NCBI GenBank assembly: GCA_021809845.1
Contig: JAJZJW010000011.1
Location: forward strand, 1 to 52,633
DNA: 52,633 nt
Direction: 5' to 3'
DNA from: a bacterium
GTDB taxonomy: Bacteria; SZUA-79; Acidulodesulfobacterales; Acidulodesulfobacteraceae
In this document: positions 43,389 through 51,307 of the stretch, piece after piece
How the letters are laid out: each line of letters starts with the position of its first letter
How positions within the stretch are numbered: position 1 is the stretch's first letter
Translations under genes and position numbers: made by a program
Notes under the pieces: generated by a model
Seen by the model: the letters and a program-made list of their open reading frames with translations, nothing else
The model's database searches: none
What the model was told of the DNA's origin: nothing

Positions 43389-43544
43389 ATGTTCACTATT
43401 ATATTGCTTATAGTTTTAATTGTCCTGTTTTTTACTGTGTTGCCGACATGGCCGCACAGTAAAAAATGGGGGTATGGTCCCGGCGGAGTTATCGGTTTAG
43501 TTCTGGTGATAGTTTTAATTCTTCTCCTGCTCGGCAGATTATAA
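43389..43544 (+). CDS. DUF3309-family small membrane protein
   Basis: 51 residues. Two hydrophobic helices (about 3-17 and 35-49) are joined by the DUF3309 signature LPTWPHSKKWGYGPGG (18-33). AGGAG lies 8 bases before the ATG. DUF3309 proteins are tiny, stress-associated in some proteobacteria and of unknown function. It often travels with the Thivi_2564-type gene found next. Confidence 0.85.
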   Translation: MFTIILLIVLIVLFFTVLPTWPHSKKWGYGPGGVIGLVLVIVLILLLLGRL

Positions 43545-43574
43545 ATACCTTAATATTATGTATGGAGATTTATT

Positions 43575-43754
43575 ATGACACCTTTAATCCAAGTAATACT
43601 GTCGCTGATAGTTATCGGCGTGCTCCTCTGGCTCGTTAACACCTATATACCTATGGCGTCTCCTATTAAGTCGATAATAAATATTATCGTCGTTATTGCT
43701 GTGATTTTATGGCTGTTAAGTTTTTTTGGGATTTTGAATATCTATTCCAGGTAA
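43575..43754 (+). CDS. Thivi_2564-family small membrane protein
   Basis: 59 residues with two helices (about 4-22 and 34-54) around NTYIPMASPIKSIINII. The pattern LLWLVNTYIPM ... IILWLLSFFGIL-like fits small proteins named after Thivi_2564. GGAG lies 7 bases before the ATG. Role unknown. A hairpin (GAGAAA/TTTCTC, 43783-43800) follows the stop. Confidence 0.75.
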   Translation: MTPLIQVILSLIVIGVLLWLVNTYIPMASPIKSIINIIVVIAVILWLLSFFGILNIYSR

Positions 43755-43782
43755 TATAACGGCGGAATATGCATATTTCTGA

Positions 43783-43800
43783 GAGAAACATTAATTTCTC
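43783..43800 (+). terminator. Possible terminator of the small-protein operon
   Basis: Arms GAGAAA (43783-43788) and TTTCTC (43795-43800) around a 6-base loop. The nearest T-rich stretch (tttattttttctg) starts about 10 bases later, so it is a weak candidate. Confidence 0.3.
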
Positions 43801-43918
43801 GGCTTGAGATTTATTTTTTCTGTTGCCGACACTCCCATAAAAATTGCACCACTTAAATGTTAAATACGCAAAAACAGTTATATGTACTTTTAAAGAATTT
43901 TTTTTCAGTAAATAAATC

Positions 43919-45706
43919 TTATTGCGAAAAAATCAACACGCTGTAAGGGCCGATAGAAACTGCCGCATGCCAAGGGAGCCCGTCTCTGCCTTCTGTCTCG
44001 GCTATAACATCAGTACTCGGATGGTTTTTAAAATCGTCATTGTAGCCTTGCCAATCGCTGTTAAAACGGAGCTTCCATAAACCTTTAGCGGGCATGCCGA
44101 TAACGTAAGTATCCTGCGGTTCGTGGAAAAAGTTGGCAACTATAACCACATCGTCTGATTGTCCGCCCTTGTCCCAGCGGTGAAATGCAATAACCTTGTG
44201 CTCGTCATGCAAGTGATAAACTTGCGTGAACTGCCCGCAAAGACCGCGCGTATATCCATCGCCGTTGCGGCGTAGCCTGATGAGGTCACGGTACAATCTA
44301 ACAATGCCATGAAAATCTTTACGTTGAGCCCAATCGACAGGGACCGTATCGCGAAACCATCCTCCTTCAAGAAACTCCTGCCCTTGGAATATCATTGGGA
44401 TGCCCGGAGCAGTGAAAACCAAGGCAGCAGCCATAGTAGAACGTTTTTGTGCATACCAGCCCTTGGGGTCATTTGGACTGATTTCTTGCGGCACGCGTGC
44501 CTTGCCGTTTGCTACCTCATCGTGCGATTCGCTGTAAATAACACGGTCAAAAGCGTCATCGTTATATCGATATAAGATCGCGTCACGTATGGCAATCAAC
44601 GAGCGTTGTTCGTCTTGCGGCGTAATAACTGCCTCACGGATGGGATGAACGAACATTGCATCCCACTGCGAAGCAAATCCTGCTCCGCCGGCTCCGGAGT
44701 CTTTAGTGAGCCATTTATTGTTTTGAAGATCCTCGGCTATAGTAATGCGACCGGGATATTTCTGAGCAATCTGCTCATTTATCCATTGGAGCAGACTCCA
44801 ACCCTCAGGCAGATCATCATTATCTGAGCCGTCAACAGTTCTGATAAATTGAGTGCAGTCGAAACGCAAACCGTCAATATGATATTCTTCAAGCCACATT
44901 AAAGCATTATCCGAAAGGTACCTGCGTACCTCGCCGCGACCATAATCCGGGCGGGTTTCCCCCCACGGCGTGATAGCCCGATTGTCATTATAGAAGTAAA
45001 TTCCTCCGCGATTGTTCTCAGACCAGCCGTCAAACTGCCAAATATCTAAGTCGCTGGGACCTAAGTGATTATAAACAACATCTAATATTACCGCTATGTT
45101 TTCATGATGGGCACGCTTGACAAACTTTTTAAACTCCAGAGGACCGCCGTAGTCGGTATCAATGGAAAAGATTTGGGATGGATTGTAGCCCCATGACTTG
45201 TCACCGGCAAATTCTCCTATCGGCATTATCTGGATAGCATTGATACCGAGATTTTTAAAATATCCTATACGCTCCGATAACGAGGCAAACTCACCCTTAT
45301 GGTTAGTATATTTCTCGTCATTGAACGTGCCGACATGAAGTTCGTAAATGACAAGTTCGTTCCAAGGCGCAATCTTGAAGCTGTCACCTTCCCAGTCAAA
45401 GCTTGGATCATGAACGACAGCGTTTCCAACCGAGCTGGTTACTTCGCGGGCATAAGGGTCTATGCGCTTGAATTCGCCATTCGGCGTGGTCAGCAGAAAC
45501 CTGTACTGATCACCGGCATGAGCCTCAGCCACATCAGCATACCAGTAACCATCCTCTTCGGCTTGCATGATATCTCTTTCGCCGTCAAATTCATTGAATG
45601 TTCCGATGACGGAAACTCTGCACGCATTGGGCGCCCACACGCGAAATGCGACCCCGCCTGAGCGGGGTATTGCCCCCATACCGTTTATTTTAGCTTTATT
45701 GCTCAT
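43919..45706 (-). CDS. GH13 1,4-alpha-glucan branching enzyme-like protein
   Basis: 595 residues. N-terminal CBM48-type domain (VAFRVWAPNACRVSVIGTFN, about 20-39), then the GH13 barrel with VILDVVYNHLG (region I), GLRFDCTQFI (region II, nucleophile Asp), TIAEDLQ (region III, acid/base Glu) and VIYSESHDEVAN (region IV). A C-terminal beta domain ends VSIGPYSVLIFSQ. It could branch glycogen or process maltodextrin; it is shorter than classical GlgB (~730). Local G+C is about 50% in a sampled stretch (31 of 60 bases, 44041-44100), far above neighbours, which suggests transfer. AGAGG lies 9 bases before the ATG. No other glycogen gene is in the window. Confidence 0.88.
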   Translation of the reverse strand: MSNKAKINGMGAIPRSGGVAFRVWAPNACRVSVIGTFNEFDGERDIMQAEEDGYWYADVAEAHAGDQYRFLLTTPNGEFKRIDPYAREVTSSVGNAVVHDPSFDWEGDSFKIAPWNELVIYELHVGTFNDEKYTNHKGEFASLSERIGYFKNLGINAIQIMPIGEFAGDKSWGYNPSQIFSIDTDYGGPLEFKKFVKRAHHENIAVILDVVYNHLGPSDLDIWQFDGWSENNRGGIYFYNDNRAITPWGETRPDYGRGEVRRYLSDNALMWLEEYHIDGLRFDCTQFIRTVDGSDNDDLPEGWSLLQWINEQIAQKYPGRITIAEDLQNNKWLTKDSGAGGAGFASQWDAMFVHPIREAVITPQDEQRSLIAIRDAILYRYNDDAFDRVIYSESHDEVANGKARVPQEISPNDPKGWYAQKRSTMAAALVFTAPGIPMIFQGQEFLEGGWFRDTVPVDWAQRKDFHGIVRLYRDLIRLRRNGDGYTRGLCGQFTQVYHLHDEHKVIAFHRWDKGGQSDDVVIVANFFHEPQDTYVIGMPAKGLWKLRFNSDWQGYNDDFKNHPSTDVIAETEGRDGLPWHAAVSIGPYSVLIFSQ

Positions 45707-45946
45707 AATATATATCCTCTGTAAGATTATTTATTTAGTTTGTCCCCGTAAATGTACTCTCATGAAATTCAATAAAAATTACCGCTTAGCTTTCGTCCTG
45801 CGGTCTTACAAAATTCTTTTAGAATTTTGCGTACTTATGTCTAAATTTTATAAAATTCTAGCTATTACGTCAATGTAAATTTTGGATTTTTTAATAACGG
45901 AATATCGGGGAACACTAATAATTAGGCTATTTAAAAAGGTTTTAAA

Positions 45947-46022
45947 TGGCTCCCCGAGACGGATTCGAACCATCGACCCAGTGATTAACAGTCACTTGCT
46001 CTGCCGGCTGAGCTATCGGGGA
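45947..46022 (-). tRNA. tRNA-Asn(GTT)
   Basis: On the minus strand the acceptor arms TCCCCGA and TCGGGGA pair 7/7, followed by discriminator G and an encoded CCA (plus 45947-45949). The D-loop is AGCTCAGCCGGCAGAGC, the anticodon stem-loop GTGACTGTTAATCAC with anticodon GTT, and the T-loop GGTTCGAATCC. Its 3' end faces the accessory island. Confidence 0.96.
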
Positions 46023-46189
46023 ATGAAAAGATTATTTTATTTCTAAGCGATTAAACAAGTATAATTAAAAAAAATTATCATGTCAATAATTTTTTTATGT
46101 TGATATATATTTTACTGTAATTATTTTATTATTATAAATTTTTTAATAAATAGTTTTAATTTAATTTATAATAATTTGACTAAAGTAGA

Positions 46190-46230
46190 TAAAAACCCGC
46201 CGAGAGAATATTTTTAATAATTCGGCGGGT
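46190..46230 (-). terminator. Minus-strand terminator without an obvious gene
   Basis: Arms ACCCGCCGA (46195-46203) and TCGGCGGGT (46222-46230), a perfect 9-bp GC-rich stem. On the minus strand it is followed by TTTTTATC. The plus side is followed by AGGAGGACA, so it terminates leftward transcripts. No minus-strand gene lies to the right for 5 kb. Confidence 0.7.
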
Positions 46231-46258
46231 AGGAGGACATTAAATAAGGAGTTTGAAG

Positions 46259-46324
46259 ATGAAAAACATTAAGCACACGTTCTATGGTGATAATTTCGCT
46301 CACCTTACCTATTATGTATTATAA
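46259..46324 (+). CDS. Possible 21-residue leader peptide
   Basis: MKNIKHTFYGDNFAHLTYYV plus Leu, then stop. AAGGAG lies 7-8 bases before the ATG, and a second AGGAGG is 25 bases up, right after the 46195-46230 hairpin. No family. It precedes the RNA candidate and the tautomerase. It could be a leader peptide or a chance frame. Confidence 0.3.
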   Translation: MKNIKHTFYGDNFAHLTYYVL

Positions 46325-46383
46325 TATATAATTATATAAATGTCAAAATATATTTTTAGCTGCATTCATAAAATATGTTCTGA

Positions 46384-46412
46384 TTGTATTTTATGTTTTT
46401 TTTTGGTATATT
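46384..46412 (+). promoter_or_regulatory. Extended -10 promoter ahead of the RNA candidate
   Basis: TG, one base, then TATATT (46404-46412), with a weak -35 TTGTAT at 46384-46389 (17-bp spacing). Predicted start near 46419, at the first hairpin of the RNA candidate, with the tautomerase gene about 280 bases downstream. Confidence 0.5.
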
Positions 46413-46416
46413 TTAC

Positions 46417-46530
46417 GAGAAGGATTCTTCTCTTGGAATAGGCGGTTTAGAAATACCATAGAGTGAAGCAGGCAGTTTAAACATGCCTCGCAGACAACCG
46501 ACGTTGATACCCCTAATTCCCTCCTATGGA
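46417..46530 (+). ncRNA. Candidate structured RNA with pseudoknot, unassigned
   Basis: Hairpin GAGAAG/CTTCTC (46417-46422, 46427-46432); long-range stem GGAATAGG (46435-46442) with CCTAATTCC (46512-46520, one bulge); inside it AGGCA/TGCCT (46470-46474, 46484-46488), CAAC/GTTG (46495-46498, 46503-46506) and a weaker GGT/ACC hairpin. CCATAG (46456-46461) inside the stem pairs with CTATGG (46524-46529) beyond it, giving an H-type pseudoknot. G+C is well above the flanks. I match it to no riboswitch family I know. The strand is chosen from the promoter; the complement also folds. Confidence 0.45.
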
Positions 46531-46697
46531 GAATTATTATATAATATATTTATATATATTGCTTTCGGGGGTCAAGGGGGGTGTATGAAAAATTGTCTTA
46601 TAATCTGTAATTTATATTTATATAGTTATAACCTATAATCTATAATACATAATGTTAATATTAAAACAACAAATTAAACACAAAGGAGAGAAATATT

Positions 46698-46889
46698 ATG
46701 CCTTTTATATCTATTAAAATGCTGGAAGGAAGAACAAAAGAACAAAAAGAAAAATTAATCAAATCGGTATCTAAATCTGTTGCTGAATCATTAGACTTGG
46801 ATATTTCGCATGTCTGGGTTGCAGTGGAAGATTTCCCGAAAGATGAGTGGGGTATGGGCGGAGTCCTCGCATCAGAAAAAAATAAATAA
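46698..46889 (+). CDS. 4-oxalocrotonate tautomerase-family enzyme
   Basis: 63 residues, the usual size. After Met removal the N-terminal Pro1 (PFISIKMLEGRTKEQKE) is the catalytic base; Arg11 is conserved. The position of Arg39 in the Pseudomonas enzyme is Trp here (SHVWVAVED), and the C-terminal loop is DEWGMGG, so the true substrate probably differs from 2-hydroxymuconate. AAGGAGAG lies about 8 bases before the ATG. The gene is alone on its strand; a structured RNA candidate lies upstream. Confidence 0.9.
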   Translation: MPFISIKMLEGRTKEQKEKLIKSVSKSVAESLDLDISHVWVAVEDFPKDEWGMGGVLASEKNK

Positions 46890-47108
46890 CGCAAAAGAAA
46901 ATTTAACTAACAAATTAATGCAAAATTGACATACCTTAACTTATAATTTTATTGATATAAACAACAATAAATGATAAATATTATATAAATATGTGAATTA
47001 AAAATAATAATTATTAATTTTACATAATATAATAAACTGTACAGAAAATAATATTAAGTATTCATATAATATAATAAACATAAAATAAAAAAGTGTAAAA
47101 TATAAAAT

Positions 47109-47981
47109 ATGCTCTTATCTGAAATTAACAAAGAAACTAATAAAAAGCCGCACGTTTGTGTCTCTATAGGAAACATAGAAGTATCTAAAGTTATTTTTGT
47201 TATGGAATATGCTGCAAACAATAATTTTTCATGCGTTGAAATAAGATTTGACCTTTTAATAGACCTTCAAGAAGATTTACTTTTCAGCAAATACCTTCCT
47301 GAAATAATGTCATGCAGCAAAAAATTTAATTTGCCTGTAATAGCAACAAGAAGGAACATCCATAATAAAGGCAGCATAAATAGCAGAGCAAAAAGCGACT
47401 GCGCCAATTACTCCGAAAATATTGCAAGCAATACTGATATAATAGATAAAAATATAGCTGAAAATAAACTAGCCGCAACAAATAAATTATTATTTTTAAA
47501 AAAACTTATAGACAATGGAATAAAAACAGTTGATATTGAACAAGACACTCTCGACCATTATTTAATTGCCGAATTTATAGAATTTGCGCATAGTAAAAAT
47601 TCTGAGGTTATTTTATCGGTGCATGATTTCAACTCTTTTATTAATTTAGAAAAAGCAATGCAATTTTACATTGAAGCAAGCTATCTGAAAGCAGATTTTT
47701 TTAAAATGGCGGCGCTCATTGCATCAAAGCAGGAAATGCTTGATATATTATTTATTTGCAACAAAATAAACGAAATCAGAAATTCAGATATTGAAAATTA
47801 TCCTGAATTTATAATTTTCGGAATGGGGGACAAAGGAAAATTAACTAGAATTCTTTCATTAAATTACGGGTCTTTTTTGTCATACTGTTCAATAGACGAT
47901 GGATTTGCCACCGCTCCCGGCCAGATTGATATCAATACATTTAATCGGATTTATGAATCTTGCAATTCTATAATACAATAA
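47109..47981 (+). CDS. aroD: 3-dehydroquinate dehydratase, type I
   Basis: 290 residues against the usual ~225-250. Class I enzyme of the shikimate pathway, forming a Schiff base with Lys. Motifs: VEIRFD (about 43-48), IATRRN, ILSVHDFNS (His of the general acid/base pair), ADFFKMA (Schiff-base Lys) and TAPGQID. GMGDKGKLTRIL is the phosphate-loop equivalent. Residues ~95-130 form an extra Asn/Ala/Ile-rich segment, a lineage-specific insert. No Shine-Dalgarno site precedes the ATG. Confidence 0.9.
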   Translation: MLLSEINKETNKKPHVCVSIGNIEVSKVIFVMEYAANNNFSCVEIRFDLLIDLQEDLLFSKYLPEIMSCSKKFNLPVIATRRNIHNKGSINSRAKSDCANYSENIASNTDIIDKNIAENKLAATNKLLFLKKLIDNGIKTVDIEQDTLDHYLIAEFIEFAHSKNSEVILSVHDFNSFINLEKAMQFYIEASYLKADFFKMAALIASKQEMLDILFICNKINEIRNSDIENYPEFIIFGMGDKGKLTRILSLNYGSFLSYCSIDDGFATAPGQIDINTFNRIYESCNSIIQ

Positions 47982-47994
47982 AAAAATAAATTAT

Positions 47995-48180
47995 TACTAT
48001 ATTAATTAGTATATAATAATTACTATTATATTGATTAGTATATAATAATTACTATTATATTGATTCGTATATAATTATTATTATATTAATTAGTATATAA
48101 TTATTATTATATTAATTAGCATATAATTATTATTATATTAATTAGCATATAATTATTATTATATTAATTAGCATATATAG
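47995..48180. repeat. 24-28-bp AT tandem repeat upstream of gspE/pilB
   Basis: Units of 'attattatattaattag(c/t)atataatt' repeat about seven times; the right-hand ones are 24 bp apart, the left-hand ones about 27-28 bp. It fills most of the aroD-gspE/pilB spacer; no promoter could be separated from it. Confidence 0.85.
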
Positions 48181-48231
48181 TATGATAATAATGTAACGCT
48201 ATAAAAATATAAGATATAAAAATATAAAAAT

Positions 48232-49995
48232 ATGGCAATCTTAAACAATTTATTAAAATCAAAAAAACTTGGAGAAATTTTAGTTGCTTCCGGTTTGCTT
48301 AACCCTACGCAATTAGAATATGCGCTTGCCGAAGCAAAAAAAAGAAATATAAGGCTGGGAACAGCTATAATTTCCCTTAATATCCTATCGGAAGACGAGA
48401 TAATTAACGCTTTATCTCAGCAGCTTAGCATTAAAAAAATAGACTTATCCAAAATCGCCATAGACCCTGCAATAGGTAAAATTTTGCCCGAAGCTCTTGC
48501 AAAACAGTTTAAAATGGTTGCAATTAGTCTTTCAAAAAATGTCTTGACGGTAGTTCTATCAGACCCTTTAAATGTTTTTGCCGGTGATGCTCTAAAAAAA
48601 GCTGTGAACACTGATATTGAGATTGCGGTCGCAAGAGAACAAGAAATACTCAGAGCTATCGAGTTCGTGTATTCCGCAAAAGATATAATAAAAGCTGGTA
48701 ATTCAGAGTATATAGCTTTGAATTTAAACATGGAATCGCAAAAATCTGGTACCGCTGCTGCTGCATCTTCCGTATCTTCCGTCTTTAATGCGCCTGCAGG
48801 CAATGAAATAAATAAAGAAATTATAGAATCCGAAGATATTAACATAATAAAATTAGTTAACGAACTAATAGTTTCGGCATCGGTAAACAAGGCTTCAGAT
48901 ATACATATTGAACCGTTAGAAGATGAAATTTTAATAAGAGAAAGAATAGACGGAGAACTTTTTGAAACTAAAAAACTTCCAAAACAATTTATGAATCCTT
49001 TGATTGCAAGAATTAAGATAATTTCTAACATGGACATTGCTGAAAAAAGAAATGCGCAGGATTCAAGATTTAATATTATACTTTCTGGAAAAGAACTTGA
49101 CATAAGAGTTTCTATATTACCTACAATAAACGGAGAAAAAGCGGTACTAAGAATATTAGACAAATCATCCAGAATAAATAAAATATCTGAATCTTCGTAT
49201 ATAGATAATATAACTAAAGATAAACTCTTAAAACTTATAAATAAAAAATACGGTTTATTTCTTTTAACCGGACCTACCGGCTCAGGAAAAACAACGACTG
49301 CATATTCCATATTGTCAGAATTAAATAAAATAAATAAAAATTTGGTAACTGTTGAAAATCCGGTTGAATATAAAATAAAATATATAAATCAGGTTGAGGC
49401 TAATCTTAAAGGAGGAATGTCCTTTGCCAATATTTTAAGGTCAGTTTTAAGACAGGACCCCGACATTATATTTGTCGGAGAAATAAGGGATATAGAAACC
49501 GCAAAAATTGCGATACAGGCTTCATTAACAGGTCATTTTGTAATTTCAACCATTCATACGCAGGACGCTTCTAGCACAATATCAAGACTTATGGATATGG
49601 AGATAGAACCATTTTTAATAGCATCCGCTGTTGTGGGTGTTGTGGGTCAAAGACTGCTAAAAAAACTTTGCGATAAATGTAAAGAACCCTATGAGCCGGA
49701 CGTCAAATTAATAAAAGAACTTGATTTACCGGAAAATAAAACAGTTTACTTCTATAAAGAAAATGGGTGTCCAGAATGCAGAGGCACAGGATTTAAAGGA
49801 AGAATTCCCATATATGAGTTATTGGTTCCTGACAATAAAATACAAAAATTGATTTTAGAAAAAGCCGATGCTTCTCTAATACGAAGTACAGCGGTTAAAA
49901 ATGGTTTTACCACGCTAAGAAAATGCGGCATAATAAAAGCGCTGGAAGGACTTACCACTATAGAAGAAGTACTTCAGGCAACACAGGATATTTAA
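48232..49995 (+). CDS. Type II secretion / type IV pilus assembly ATPase (GspE/PilB)
   Basis: 587 residues. N-terminal MshEN domain (about 10-150: KLGEILVASGLLNPTQLEYAL). The ATPase core has GPTGSGKTTTAYSIL (Walker A, about 344-358), an Asp box near VTVENPVEYKI, Walker B PDIIFVGEIRDIETA (about 416-430) and a His box STIHTQDASS. A zinc tetracysteine follows: CDKCKEPYEP and CPECRGTGFKGRI. It powers pseudopilin or pilin assembly in the cytoplasm. The next gene is its membrane platform. GspE versus PilB cannot be separated without the pilin genes. No Shine-Dalgarno site. Confidence 0.93.
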   Translation: MAILNNLLKSKKLGEILVASGLLNPTQLEYALAEAKKRNIRLGTAIISLNILSEDEIINALSQQLSIKKIDLSKIAIDPAIGKILPEALAKQFKMVAISLSKNVLTVVLSDPLNVFAGDALKKAVNTDIEIAVAREQEILRAIEFVYSAKDIIKAGNSEYIALNLNMESQKSGTAAAASSVSSVFNAPAGNEINKEIIESEDINIIKLVNELIVSASVNKASDIHIEPLEDEILIRERIDGELFETKKLPKQFMNPLIARIKIISNMDIAEKRNAQDSRFNIILSGKELDIRVSILPTINGEKAVLRILDKSSRINKISESSYIDNITKDKLLKLINKKYGLFLLTGPTGSGKTTTAYSILSELNKINKNLVTVENPVEYKIKYINQVEANLKGGMSFANILRSVLRQDPDIIFVGEIRDIETAKIAIQASLTGHFVISTIHTQDASSTISRLMDMEIEPFLIASAVVGVVGQRLLKKLCDKCKEPYEPDVKLIKELDLPENKTVYFYKENGCPECRGTGFKGRIPIYELLVPDNKIQKLILEKADASLIRSTAVKNGFTTLRKCGIIKALEGLTTIEEVLQATQDI

Positions 49996-50066
49996 ATACG
50001 TAATTTATAAAAAATTATATAATCATAATAAATAATAAATAATAACGGATGTCAATTTAATAACAA

Positions 50067-51278
50067 ATGTCAATTTATATTTATAGGGCGAGAAGCAGAA
50101 ACGGTAAATTGATTGTCGGTCAAATTGAAGCGGCATCACTGCTTGCCGCTGAAAAGAACGTTGAAAATCTTCAACTGATTCCATTATCGGTTGTTGAAAA
50201 ATCAAGTATTTCTATGAACGAACTTTTACCTTCTTTTCAATCTATATCAAAAAAAGATATAATTATTTTTTCTCGTCAGCTTGCCACTTTATATCAGTCA
50301 GGCGTTCCTATCAGTAAAAGTTTAACCTCTCTGATAGAATTTACGAGAAATAAGAAATTTAAAACTGTTCTTCAAGAGGTCAAAGATGACCTTGAAAGCG
50401 GTCAGACACTTGCAAAAAGTCTTAGCAATCATCCAAAAATATTTTCCGAAATATATGTTAATATGGTTGAGGTTGGCGAATCGACGGGTTTATTATACGA
50501 TGTTTTAGTCAGAATAGCCTTGCTTATGGAAAAAGAGATGACTATTAAAACAAAAGTTAAAAGCGCCACATTTTATCCGAAATTAGTTATTACTGCCATA
50601 ATTATTGCAACCGCCGTTCTAATAGGATTTGTTATTCCAAAATTCGCAATGCTTTATAGTAGTTTCAACGTGCCGCTTCCTCTTGAAACCAGAATTTTAG
50701 TCGCTATTTCCAATTTTTTTGTTAATTACTGGTATATTATGCTGGCAATTTTTGCAGCGATAATTATTTCCGTCAAACTCTATTTAAACTCGGTAAGCGG
50801 CAGGCTATGGTGGGATGAATACAAATTAAAAATCCCTATATTCGGAAGCATTTTTTATAAATCGCTCATGGGTCAATTTACAAGAATATTCGGTCTTTTA
50901 TTTCAAAGCGGAATACCCGTTAACCGTGCTTTTGAACTGATAAGAAATGCGGTGGATAATAAATATTTTACAAAAAAAATAGATGAATTGCAGGAAGAAA
51001 TTACAAAAGGCAAATCCATCACACAAAGTTTTATAGATTCAAAAATTTTTTCTCCAATAATAATTCAAATGGTAAGCGTCGGCGAAGAAACGGGTCATAT
51101 AGATGAAATGCTTAATAAAGTAGCCGACTATTTTGACGAAGATTTAGACCATCAGCTTACCATACTGCAAGCATCAATAGAACCTATTTTGTTGAGTGTT
51201 ATATTTGGAATGGTTTTATTTTTAGCGCTCGCTATTTACCTTCCGATTATAGACGTCATTAATTTTACTAAAAAATAA
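50067..51278 (+). CDS. Type II secretion / type IV pilus inner-membrane platform (GspF/PilC)
   Basis: 403 residues. Two GspF domains, each ~120 residues plus membrane segments: FSRQLATLYQSGVPISKSL (about 67-85) and FTRIFGLLFQSGIPVNRAF (about 272-290), with MVEVGESTGLLYDVL and MVSVGEETGHIDEML repeating the same position. Three membrane helices: about 168-188, 215-236, 372-395. It anchors the assembly ATPase encoded 71 bases upstream and moves pilin subunits. No further system genes follow. Confidence 0.94.
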   Translation: MSIYIYRARSRNGKLIVGQIEAASLLAAEKNVENLQLIPLSVVEKSSISMNELLPSFQSISKKDIIIFSRQLATLYQSGVPISKSLTSLIEFTRNKKFKTVLQEVKDDLESGQTLAKSLSNHPKIFSEIYVNMVEVGESTGLLYDVLVRIALLMEKEMTIKTKVKSATFYPKLVITAIIIATAVLIGFVIPKFAMLYSSFNVPLPLETRILVAISNFFVNYWYIMLAIFAAIIISVKLYLNSVSGRLWWDEYKLKIPIFGSIFYKSLMGQFTRIFGLLFQSGIPVNRAFELIRNAVDNKYFTKKIDELQEEITKGKSITQSFIDSKIFSPIIIQMVSVGEETGHIDEMLNKVADYFDEDLDHQLTILQASIEPILLSVIFGMVLFLALAIYLPIIDVINFTKK

Positions 51279-51307
51279 TATCAGCATTTAACGGTTTTTT
51301 ATTAAGT

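Larger units (their letters stand above)
46023..46697. other. Long spacer with terminator, small frame and RNA candidate
   Basis: 675 bp between tRNA-Asn and the tautomerase. In order: AT-rich DNA, a minus-strand terminator (46190-46230), a 21-codon frame with good ribosome sites (46259-46324), an extended -10 promoter (46384-46412), a folded RNA candidate (46417-46530), and a GC-rich spot 'gggggtcaaggggggtg' (about 46566-46582). Confidence 0.7.

Noticed and set aside
45809-45829. Terminator (CAAAATTC/GAATTTTG hairpin)
   Set aside because: Neither strand has a T-run after the stem and no gene ends beside it.
46417-46520. Minus-strand coding fragment (frame reading GINVGCLRGMFKLPASLYG)
   Set aside because: The frame has no start near the AGGAGG and resembles no protein I know. 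The same bases fold well, so an RNA is the better reading.
48417-49310. Minus-strand 297-codon frame inside gspE/pilB
   Set aside because: It lies wholly within a clear ATPase gene on the other strand and has a Ser/Ile/Leu-rich shadow composition.
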